NCBI GenBank assembly: GCA_038503035.1
Contig: JAVSML010001000.1
Location: 620,397-684,396 of the forward strand
From: Crocodylus rhombifer
Taxonomy: Eukaryota > Chordata > Crocodylia > Crocodylidae
Reading direction: 5' to 3'
DNA: 64,000 bases
Each line of letters starts with the position of its first letter. Position 1 is the stretch's first letter. The position numbers and the translations under genes were made by a program. Under the pieces are notes generated by a model. The model had not been told where the DNA came from and did no database searches. It worked only from the letters and a program-made list of their open reading frames with translations. Positions 54,852-64,000 of the stretch are shown one piece after another.

Positions 54852-56436
54852 GCCAAGGAAGCCGTCTTTTTAAGGGGAAAAGTTTTATTTTTCTGATATT
54901 TTAAAGCCTGTTTTTTAAAATAATTATTTTAACACAAGTATCATATTATCCTATTAAATGCATCATGAAAGCTACATGTAAAAAACATTCCAACTTTGAA
55001 GTCAGATACTCTTAAGAAATGCCAGAGTTAAATTTAAATTTGCAACCCTAATTCAGCTCTCTGTACTTAGGCACCATGAGACTTGATGTTACAAAAGAAG
55101 TTTCTAGCAGAATCAGAAATAGATCTCAGCTTTGTTGGGATCCATGCCAGTGCCTTAATCACAAGGGAACATTCTTGTTCATCTAAAAGAACCCTGTACC
55201 TCAATTTCTATCCCTTCTCTAAGCTACAAGAGGTCCTTTAGGACACAATACATTCCATCATGTAATCATGAACAACAGTAATCCTGATGTTTCCTAATTG
55301 TTACTAGATTGATTCTGCACACATAGTATTGTTTAAATCTGTTTTTCCATGCACAATACCCCCCCCCCCATAAAACAAAACAAGAAAACAAATAAAACTT
55401 GAAACCAAATCTGACTACTGCCTAGGTCATCATCAGGGTTTGAAGTCACAATGCTTAGTTCCACAACACAGATATTTGTTGCATGAGCTAAAAGAGCAAG
55501 TAATGGCACTAGTATGTCACTACTCTCTTGCATATACACCAGACCCTCAGGAAGTGAATGCAACAAACTTTGCCAGTGACATACATCTATTTGTCTGTCT
55601 ACAATAGAAATCTGGGAAGCAGAATTCCTAATTTCTATTCCACTGGAAAGTGGTTACAATTATTCACTCAAACACACAAATTGGCAGAATTCTTGTGCAA
55701 GGTCACAATTGCAAGACAAGGGTATAGCATACTATGTTCCCAGCTCTACCTGTAAAGTCTTTGTATTTGCTTGTCTTCTAAATTTACCTCTTATAAGAAA
55801 GGCTACAAACTTAATTCTGTTCCTGGCTCCTAAACTATTACTGCTTGCCAAATGAATGCTAATGAGGACCTAGTTGGTTTTACATCTAGGAGCTCCATGC
55901 CACACGTGCCAATTAAAGTACAAGTCCCTTAAATATGAATCATTTTTGTGGATGGCCTGCCATTTTTATTGCATGATGAATCAGTTGAATGTGTAGCATG
56001 TTACTATTTACTGAACAATTAAGAAAAGTGTGCAATGAATGTAACTGCTAATGGCCTGAGACTAGGAAGCATGCTCAGAGTAGCTGGAATATTCAAAGAT
56101 TCTAGCAACAAACGTGTAAATACTTCATTTCACTGCAGTTAACTTAGGTAATTACTTTGATTCTTTGGAGTGGATTTTTTTTCTTATTTCATATAATTTA
56201 ATTTTTTTTCTGTAATACCTTGCTTGGAAACAGCCACCATGTCCTGCTATCCATTGCCCACCCTTTTTTTGTTGTTGTTTTAACTGAAACCTTACAAAGA
56301 AATTAATCTTGTGGCACAGATGAATTATAGAAAAATTCAGGAGAAGTGGATAAAGTTGGGAAAAGGGAAAAAAAGAAAGCAGCACAGGTATAATTTCTGG
56401 AGGGTGACCCTCAGGAAAAATCCTGAAGGGAGCAGG

Positions 56437-56752
56437 CTGGCCAGCAGTGCCAGAATTAGGCTGAAGCTACTTAAGCTGTAGCTTAGGGCCTCACAATACG
56501 AGGGAACTCTAAATAAGAAAAAAAAAACCCCACACCTGGATATTTTCATTCTAATATGACGAAAATATAAATAATATATATGGTTCCACAATTATTATTC
56601 ATATTGAGGTCATAAATATGTGCAGAAATAACAATAATTCATCTTAAAATTTCCGAAAATCCATTTTCGTGGATTATTTTTATTGCATGGGGCATCTTAA
56701 ATTGGGCATATTTTAGAGCCTCAACATGTCATAATACAGCACTGCTGGCCAG
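56437..56752. mobile_element. hAT non-autonomous transposon with perfect 8-bp target-site duplication
   Basis: The body is 56445-56744 (300 bp). The ends are CAGTGCCAGAATTAGG and, inverted, CAGTGCTGTATTATGA. The 8 bases ctggccag flank both sides exactly (56437-56444 and 56745-56752). The target octamer is itself a palindrome, so the direct duplication merges with the inverted ends into what looks like a 17-bp inverted repeat. The interior is AT-rich with no transposase. Confidence 0.85.
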
Positions 56753-56912
56753 CCTCATTTCTCAGGCAGATATAGATCTGAAGGAAGCAGACAGGCTCAG
56801 GGAGAATATCCTCAGTCAAGAGAGAAAAGGACACAACCGACACACTTTTCTTAATGAGCTTTATTTTCAAGAAATAAAATCAAAGCCCTCAGAATAGGGA
56901 CTGGAAAACAGG

Positions 56913-57274
56913 GCCTAGAGCAGTGGTTCTCAAACTTTTTAGACTCCTGGCACCCCTTGAAAAATTTGCAGCACCACTTGATCAATCTGAGTTACCCCTT
57001 AGAAAAACCCATGTCTTCGTTTTCCTTTTTTTTGTTTTTGTTTTTTTGACTACAGAAAAATAGAAGAGCAATTCTCTCAATGCAAAGACCTTAGAAAGAC
57101 CACAGCAGGTCAGAAGGCTTTTAACACTATGGATTCCCATTCAAAGTCTCTGGATTTATCTTGTGAATCATGTTTGTACATCTTAACAGTGTTAATATTG
57201 CATTGCACCCTTGAAAGGATCTCAAGTCACCCCATGGTGTTGCAACACCCTGTTTGAGAATCAGGGGTCTGAAG
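56913..57274. mobile_element. hAT/Charlie-like non-autonomous transposon
   Basis: The body is 56921-57266 (346 bp). The ends are CAGTGGTTCTCAAAC and, inverted, CCCTGATTCTCAAAC, the classic hAT-Charlie style. The flanking octamers gcctagag and gtctgaag agree at five of eight positions, with only transitions as differences, as expected for an old duplication. The interior includes T-rich simple sequence and no coding potential. It lies 169 bp from the preceding hAT copy. Confidence 0.8.
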
Positions 57275-57550
57275 TCTTTTTTGATGCATATGATAAGCAA
57301 GTTCACTGGCTGTCAAGGTACTTGCCTAACATTTTCTGATTTAATCTCAATTTTTCTACCTACCTTTATAATATATTATCATATTTGCCTGTGTACTGAT
57401 ACATGTCTGTAGCAAAGCAAGTCATTAAAATTTAAGCTTGGCAGAATTCTGAACCCTAATCTTTCCTACTTCTTGGGAGCCTCACAACTTATTCCTCATA
57501 ACAGTCTTCTCTTCCTACACAGTTAGTAAAATACAACTGGGTCTGTTACA

Positions 57551-58008
57551 ATAGAATCATATATAAGATGGTTGGAAGGGACCTCAGGAGGTCATCTAGT
57601 CCAACCCCCTCAAAGCAGGGGGTTCAAAGCAGGACCATCCCCAACTAGATCATTCCACCCAAAGCTTTGTGTAGCTGGATCTTAAAAACCTCCAAGGATG
57701 CAAATTCTAGTGCTTTGTTACCCTCCTCATGAGAAATTTTCTTCCCAGTATATAACCTAAACTTCCTTTGCTGCAACTTAAGACCATTGCAACTTGTTCT
57801 GTCGTCTGCCACCACCGAGAAGAGTCTATCTCCTTTCTCTTTGGATTCACTATTAAGGTAGCTGAACACTACTATTAAATCCCACCCCCCAGTCTTCTCT
57901 TCTCCAGACTAAATAAACCCAGTTCCTTCAGCCTTTCCTCCTAAGTCATATGCCCCAGCCCCCTAACCATTCTCATTGCCCTCCTCTGTACTGTTTCTAA
58001 TTTGTCTA
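57551..58008 (-). mobile_element. CR1 LINE 3' end
   Basis: On the plus strand this is the inverted CR1 3' end: ATAGAATCAT, GGTTGGAAGGGACCTCAGGA, TCATCTAGTCCAACCCCCT, then sequence that on the minus strand reads the CR1 ORF2 C-terminus (LEFASLEVFKIQLHKALGGM). The 3' end type is the same as the fragment at 6345-6485. It is 5'-truncated at about 58008. A 13-base internal echo (CAAAGCAGG twice) lies at 57612-57633. Confidence 0.88.
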
Positions 58009-60803
58009 CAATAGTTTAATTCAAAATTACAACTGTGTAAAATGTGTAGCTTTTCCTATAAAACAGTCCTTCTCTAACTCCTTGCCAGAAATATTTAACT
58101 AAATGTCCAATTCTTTTCACCTTCTGGAAGACTGTTGTTTTCCTTTTCAACTTTGATTTACCAGTGTTGAGAATAAGTGTAGTCAGAATATTCTGTATGT
58201 GCTTAGCTAGTTTCAACTAGTCGATCCCTTTATGCACAAAAGTTATCTTCTCTGAAAGGCATCATGTAAACATTTCAAGTTATTCAACCCTACCAAAAAC
58301 AAAGTTTTTCATATATAAAAGTTTAAAACATTCTTACTTGGAGAAACTGAACTTTAAATAAACTTAAAAACTTGATTTCACTTTGCCTATAACACATATT
58401 ATATAAACACAAATTCCCAAAAGGTGCCAAGAATTGTCCCTCTGTTTTTCTAAATGATCGTGTGTGCAGTCTAGCTGAAAAGACTCATCGATTATGTCTA
58501 CATAAACAACAAAATCCCTTAGAAAAAATATCTAGATCAAAAGCCCTGTCAAACACTGAACAGGAAAGAGAAATCCTGCTTTAAACATGGCCTCTTTCAA
58601 GTCTGAATTCAATCCCACAAAGTAAAAACAAAGGATTTCATAATGAAAGGTATTTTAAATGGAACTTCACCAAAGAATTTTTTTCCTTCTACATGTTAAA
58701 GCCTTATCTTTCATATATATTCTTTTTTATATTGGGATAGGATTCCAAAGAGTGGGCTTTGCACATTAAAGGAAATGTAGAACAATTTATTCAGAATAAA
58801 TCTGAGTTCATAGTGACCAACTGCAATAATTTCCATTAAATATAAAAGATAATTTTAATTTTGCTTCAATAGCAAGGGTATGGGGGGTTTCTCTATCAAA
58901 GATCATGCAATTCCCAATAAAAACATTCTAATAATAGAGCAGAACTTCAGGGTTCAGATCTTTCTGTACCTCCTTTTCTCTTTTTCAAAACACAAGACGC
59001 AAGGTAGGCACTCACACTGCAGAATCAACCGTCAGTAAAAAGACATCCGATTCTGTACATCAGATCTGTGTAATTATCCAATAGAATTCACATTCAAGAA
59101 CCACAGCTAAATTTAAACAGGAAACCAGGTATGCTTGAAGGCAGCGAAAGTATTTCAGGAGAGTTATTCCTAGCTTACACTAGTATAAAAGAATTAGACC
59201 TCATGCGTTCAATTTATCAAACTCCTTTTTAAGACAAGTGTATAAAAGAGTTATTAGAACTTGAGAAGTAATAACATTTCCCTCAAAACGAGACGTGACA
59301 AAATGGCAACAGGGAGCCACTTTCCCCATTAATGCTTATATATAATAAAAAGCTCCATACAAAAAAAACCCTCAAACAAAAACCCCCCAAAACAAAGGAA
59401 TCATATACATCACATAATTGTGGCATTCAGATTAGAACTTATGCTCTTTGGTTTCAAAGCAGATTTTATAGATTATTTTAGGACTATTATTTCATAATTG
59501 AAACATGATTAGACTTTTGGGATTGACCCTTGTAATTATAGGAAGTCAAATGGTGCTTTGGCAATTGGGGTACAAATCTAAATTGCTAAATAAGTATATA
59601 CAATGAAACATTAAGTCATAAAACACAAACTAATCCATACTGGTGTATTCATTTGGAACACGACATAAAACTCTATCATTATAATGTGAATTTCAAGTAC
59701 AACCATTTTTCCCTTTGAATGCATCTTTCTAAAGGAGGAAATGAAAGTAGGTATCAGGGACCATGTTATTTGCCTTGGCTGATCTATTTAGGAATTAAAA
59801 ATGTGCAGGTACTCTGTCTGAATCACTAGAGTTAAATTCTAGGCACATAGCAGTTCATCAGTGATAATTTCCAGATGTAATGATTGGTAACACAAGTCTA
59901 GAATGAAGGTTTACAACTACTATGAGTAAGTAGTAGAGATGGACTTTTCATGTCACTTTTTATCTAATCAAAATGCAATATATTCACCTTCTATAATGGT
60001 CTACTGTAAAAAAAAAAAAAAACTAGGGTGGGGAACAAGAACAGCCTAAATCATGTAGAGCGATGGCCACAAAAAAGCTTTACCTTCCAAAAAAAATTCT
60101 GAGTTGCATAGGAACATAATCAACACATTTGCTGAATGGACCAGTGGTTGACAGAACATCATTTCTGAGTAGTATTCTCGACAGATATCAGTGACAGAAT
60201 TTTTTTTGCACATTAGCTTATCAATGAAAACTATCCCACCTACTGTGGAATCCCAAGAGAAACACCTCTTCCTGTCTTTTGTGCTTCCTTCTTCATGTTC
60301 AAATTATCAGGTCAGCACAGATGCACTTAATTTATACCTCCCTGCAGCACTTTTCATTAACCTGTCCCCAAAAGTTCATGCAGATTTGCCCTTTTTTTTG
60401 TCTGCAAACTTAGGAGTACTTTTCTTATGCATGCACCACATTTTTGGCACATACGAAACAATCATCACTTTGGAAACAATTCAGTTACAGAGATCCAGAT
60501 TTAAAAAAAAGTTCAGGAAACAATGATTTTGAAATTGTTTTCTACTGGAGTTGTGAATTTATCATAAGGTCTCACACTTGTGCCAATAGCATTTATCTTT
60601 GCTGACACGCAAAAGAGAATGACTCACCTACAATAGAGCAGTCTTTCTGCAAATCTTTTTAGAACTGTGGCATCTGATTAAACTAATCCACATCATCTAT
60701 GATGCCAAAATAAACAATCTCCTTACTAACAATATATAAACATTGTTCCTACAACTTCCCTTTGAAATGTCATGAAAAAGTTAAATGATGTTTCATTATT
60801 TAC

Positions 60804-60896
60804 CTTGACTAATGAATTGCTCCATGTTGTCTTTGAAAGGCTGGAGGTGCTCTTCTAGTGAGAGCTGATAAACTTTTGCTGCTTCTGTCTCACATA
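60804..60896 (-). CDS. FMN2: FMN2-like exon encoding the FH2 C-terminal helical region
   Basis: The exon is 93 bp. It is preceded on the minus strand by a pyrimidine-rich tract and the acceptor tttcag, and followed by the donor gtaaat. Two leading bases complete a split codon from the upstream exon, then 30 full codons follow, then one trailing G. The peptide starts [20 protein letters not shown] and ends NMEQFISQ. The block [11 protein letters not shown] is typical of the helical post region near the end of FH2, which packs against actin and the neighbouring subunit. It is the most upstream exon found here. No plausible preceding exon was seen between 60897 and 64000. Confidence 0.85.
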
Positions 60897-62451
60897 CTGA
60901 AATTAAAAAAAAAACAAACCAGATTACAGATGTATTGACACTGTGACAGAGACATTCATACTGCAGTAAAGAGACATTAGCTTATATTAGCATAAAGCCA
61001 AAAATATTTACTGTTCCATGCTCATAAATTTATTAAAATACAAATATTCCGATACATTCTTCTCTGAGAGCAGTTCTCTTCAGTTCTATTCTATTGTTTT
61101 TGAATAAATTACAGACAGAACAGTTGGTCCCCAAAGTTGGTTTGTAAATACACTAATAAGAATATTGAAAAATACAGATATAATGGAGTAATGAGTAGGA
61201 AGACAGAGACTACAAAATCAGGAAACGCATGCATGTCGTATTTACAAAAAACTTAATTCTTGGCTTAATTTGGGGACGCTGAAGATGTTTGGTCTTATTT
61301 AAAAGCAAGGTTTTCAGTCTCTAATCAGGTGCAACTTCTTGGACCAGCTCAGTTTTTCATTACATTTTTTGCATTACTGGAAGGTGAAGCGAAATGAAAA
61401 ACTCAAGATGCAAAAACCACGCAAAGCAGTGAAATGAAATTCCATGTAACGAGTGTTGTACAGCTATGTGCCTGATGTGCATAGTCCTGCTTAACTAAGG
61501 GTACTTGCTGGAGCCTTTTGTTTTGTTCACTAGCCTTTTGAATGATTCAAGAGCAACCAATGAAGGGAGAATCTGCCATTAGCACAATGGCTGTGATGAA
61601 GCTTCAGGGTATACAAGGTCAGTCTTAAAATAGTTTGAATCTTGTAGAGTTACAGACGAGTACATAAAAGATAGAAACCAGTGAAGTAATGCAGGCTGGC
61701 AAATGATGAGTTGACATCATTAACATATTTAAACAAATTGCCCAGGCTTTAGAAGGCCATGAACCAAGCAAACTGAGTTTTTGGACAATGACTAACCAGC
61801 CGCTATTCAGACACGATGATAAGCGTAGGTTTCTATTCAAGGAGGAAGGGAACCTTTTTAAAAATACTGCTTCTATCTGAAAATGAAATCAATATTAAAC
61901 ACTATTATTTCAGAAGGTGCTTGCACGGTCAAGGTCATTGACTAATTCAAACATTCCAGAGAATTTTAATGCTAGAATGAGCTTCTTGGTGTATCCCTTA
62001 CTAAAGTAACTTTACTACATGTGTTTCAAAGTGTAGCATGCACAAGGAGTGAATGTAGTATGCTTCACCTCAGCACTCCCTAGGATCTTCCCTTGAGAGA
62101 TTCAATAGGCTCTCGGGTTTGTTTATTTACCTTAAAGTATATTTGAAAACATAAATGCCAGCAGGCTTTTGGGGGGTGGGGGGGAATGAACATATGGTGT
62201 GTGCTATTTAATTGAAAGCACTAGTTAAATAGTTGTGAAGCAATTTATTTTAAGAGAAGTATTACATACCTGTGCACTTAGGTGGGCAGGCTCAGAAAGT
62301 GTACTTATATGCACAGTCAAACATGAGAATGGAATTACTACATCATATGTTGCTTTCCTGAAGTTTACAGAATTAGTTCATTTATTCACCAAATAAGAAT
62401 TGCTGTAGGCAATTCCTACTGCTTCCTCCCTACTTTGACTGTATTATTAGA

Positions 62452-62490
62452 TTATGCCAAGAATGTAAACTTTGTACATTCTTGGCATAA
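62452..62490. repeat. perfect 16-bp stem-loop
   Basis: TTATGCCAAGAATGTA (62452-62467) and its exact reverse complement (62475-62490) are separated by the seven-base loop AACTTTG. It is the strongest short hairpin I found in the window. It lies in an intron and has no terminator-like context. It could be the remains of a small inverted-repeat element or a structured RNA segment. Confidence 0.85.
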
Positions 62491-63594
62491 CCTTTCAAGA
62501 AAAGAAAGGTGAATCACCTACATGAATCCTTTCCAGAAATGGTCTCATACACTTAACAAAAAACTCTTCATCCTAAAAGCTCTCAAAGCACTTCACAAAC
62601 TAGCCCCTTTAGTAGAATATGAGCACCAGCCACCAGTGTGTTATAACACCACACAAGACTCTAGAACAAGAATTGAAGGCAAACTTTCAAACCAAATTAA
62701 ATGAGATAATTTAGCACTTCTGAACAAGTTATGTGAAATGATTATTAAAAGGTCCCCAATTCAGAAATAAATGACAAAATACCTAAAAAGAATACTGCAC
62801 TCTGCCACAAGCCACCATAACCATTCAGTAAGATCATGTTAGTTCTATATCTCATTCCAGACCGTGGATTACACATCCTTCACAAAAGTCAAACTTCTTT
62901 TTTAATTTACTGGTTGCAACTCAGATGACCTCCTGATATCTCAGTTAATTTAAAAGAGGATAAGCATGGATCCTCTGAGGATAAGCACCCAAAAGAGATC
63001 TTATCCTAAACCTATGCCAATAGCCTACAGCAGTCTTCCTTCAAAGTCTTTCAGGAAATGCAAAGATATACCATCTCTCATATTTGCTTTGGAAAAGGAA
63101 AAACAGATCTAATATTGTCATAATGAATGCCTTAATCTGTCTTTCTTTGTAGTATGCTTTAGAGTCAAGAAAGGTCTCCTATGACTAGTGAGTTTTGGTT
63201 TTGTTTGGGTTTTTTTTAAAGCTCTCTCTGTCTCTACAATCCTTTTCTTTATGTGAAAGATCTAAAATTAGAAATGAATGATCTTTATAAGAGTCAAAGT
63301 TCAGGTTTGATTTAGCCAGGAAGCAAAACCTTCCTGAGTGAGAAAACTGAACTAGAAATTCAAGACCTAAAGAACTTTTTGGTATTACCATAGTTGGTTA
63401 AAAAAATATATATATATACCTTCAGAAAAAACCTCCACTATTCAGCTCCTCACTTTTTAATTCACAATGAAAAGAAGCTTATGGCTAGATCTTGCCCAAC
63501 ATCTCTGTTGTGCAACTAAATTTGATAGAGAACTGATAAGCAGCCAACAGATCAAAAGGAATGCTAATTCTGGGTGTGAAAGAAGTACTCAAAC

Positions 63595-63648
63595 AACCCA
63601 ACTCAGATTATACAGCTGACTTTGAGCTACCTAAACCTGAGTTGGGTT
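63595..63648. repeat. 12-bp perfect inverted repeat
   Basis: AACCCAACTCAG (63595-63606) is exactly inverted at 63637-63648, with a 30-base spacer. It adjoins a GC-rich segment (63660-63860) that may be a transposon interior, so this could be a terminal or subterminal structure. Confidence 0.6.
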
Positions 63649-63948
63649 CTGCTACATGCAGGCATTCACATAGGGAGGTAGTTGAAGGTAAGTTGGTTGG
63701 GGAAAGGTGGGAAAGGGAGGGACTGACAGGATCAGGGGACTGGTTGGTCTGGGGGGAGCTGGTGTGTTCCCTTGGGGGGGGGGTAGTTACAGGGTTAAAA
63801 TAGCACAGTCCCAGGGCTGGAGCAAGTGGTTGTGTTTTCCCAGCCCCAGGCCTATGTTGTGAATATGTGAAGGCAGGGTTAAACTATTTTAGATTTGGGT
63901 AAAGACTGATCTTAGTTAGTTCACCTCCTGAGGATAATAGTGATGCAT

Positions 63949-63970
63949 AGGGGGTGCACGTGCACCCCCT
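63949..63970. repeat. 22-bp perfect palindrome with CACGTG centre
   Basis: AGGGGGTGCAC followed by its exact complement GTGCACCCCCT, with no spacer. The centre is CACGTG, an E-box-type hexamer. It is followed by C-rich repeat-like sequence that leaves the window (GCACTGCACACCCCTGACAG), so it is probably the end of an interspersed repeat rather than a regulatory site. Confidence 0.7.
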
Positions 63971-64000
63971 GAGAGCACTGCACACCCCTGACAGCCAGCA

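Larger units (their letters stand above)
41913..60803 (-). other. 18.9-kb intron of the FMN2-like gene
   Basis: Donor gtaaat at 60803, acceptor ctacag at 41913. It is rich in DNA transposon relics: TIR family copies at 44347-44969 and 54058-54851, a pogo-like fragment near 47739 beside the N gap, palindromic elements at about 48000-48160 and 50365-51259, a possible element at 51825-52335, hAT elements at 56445-56744 and 56921-57266, and a CR1 3' end at 57551-58008. Simple repeats: (TTA)n near 43838, (AAAAT)n at 45783-45806, T then eighteen G at 46539-46564, and eleven C at 55359-55369. The stretches 41913-44300, 44970-46500, 46570-47700, 48200-50350, 52410-54050, 54860-56400 and 58010-60800 hold nothing I recognise. 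Confidence 0.75.
60897..64000 (-). other. partial upstream intron of the FMN2-like gene
   Basis: The acceptor tttcag at 60897-60902 ends an intron that extends beyond the window. I looked on the minus strand for the preceding FH2 exon and found none. It contains a perfect hairpin at 62452-62490, a 12-bp inverted repeat at 63595-63648, a (TA)n run near 63406, a GC-rich segment at 63660-63860 with ten G at 63774-63783, and a 22-bp palindrome at 63949-63970. Nothing else is recognised. Confidence 0.7.

Noticed and set aside
56435..56754. Reading the hAT at 56445-56744 as having a long 17-bp inverted repeat AGGCTGGCCAGCAGTGC
   Set aside because: The extra bases are a palindromic 8-bp target duplication. 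The true termini begin CAGTGC, which agrees with hAT practice.
60191..60526. 111-codon plus-strand open frame
   Set aside because: It has no recognisable domain and ordinary intronic composition, and lies close to the formin exon on the opposite strand. It is best explained by chance.
62522..62704. 60-codon frame with KALKALHKLAP, recalling LINE or transposase fragments
   Set aside because: The resemblance is a few residues only and no neighbouring domain supports it.

Overview
The window is vertebrate nuclear DNA. It is AT-rich, has no long open reading frames, and is full of old interspersed repeats. The dominant retrotransposon is CR1; there are also hAT-type DNA transposon relics and no sign of Alu or L1. 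This points to a sauropsid, and the density of CR1 plus hAT-like GC-rich elements fits a crocodilian best, with turtle as the alternative. The species is an inference.

The only gene I can support lies on the minus strand and runs through almost the whole window: the 3' end of a formin, most likely FMN2. Five small exons have proper splice sites and consistent phases: 60804-60896, 41861-41912, 25882-26031, 2975-3056 and 1429-1455 (stop codon at 1429-1431). Joined, they encode the last 133 residues. These are the C-terminal end of the actin-nucleating FH2 domain followed by a basic tail that matches the Formin-Spire interaction (FSI) motif. Everything else is intron (1.5, 22.8, 15.8, 18.9 and more than 3.1 kb) or 3' UTR and flank (1-1428). 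The remaining exons lie beyond position 64000.

Layout: 1-1428 is 3' UTR/flank with several candidate poly(A) signals. Introns hold a rearranged CR1 (6345-7975) with a nested hAT element and a 5' inverted duplication. They also hold a nearly full-length but dead CR1 (about 10230-13638), CR1 3' tails at 21331, 37225 and 57551, and two hAT elements side by side (56445-56744, 56921-57266). A family of GC-rich terminal-inverted-repeat elements appears at 35506, 44347 and 54058. Two members of a palindromic 'GATTCG-rich' family lie near 48.0 kb and at 50365-51259. A 10-base N gap lies at 47897-47906.

I found no operon, CRISPR array, RNA gene or novel enzymatic system. The interest lies in the formin tail, in transposon families that may be unnamed, and in a few perfect hairpins. 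Nothing was searched against databases. Family assignments rest on motifs recognised by eye.
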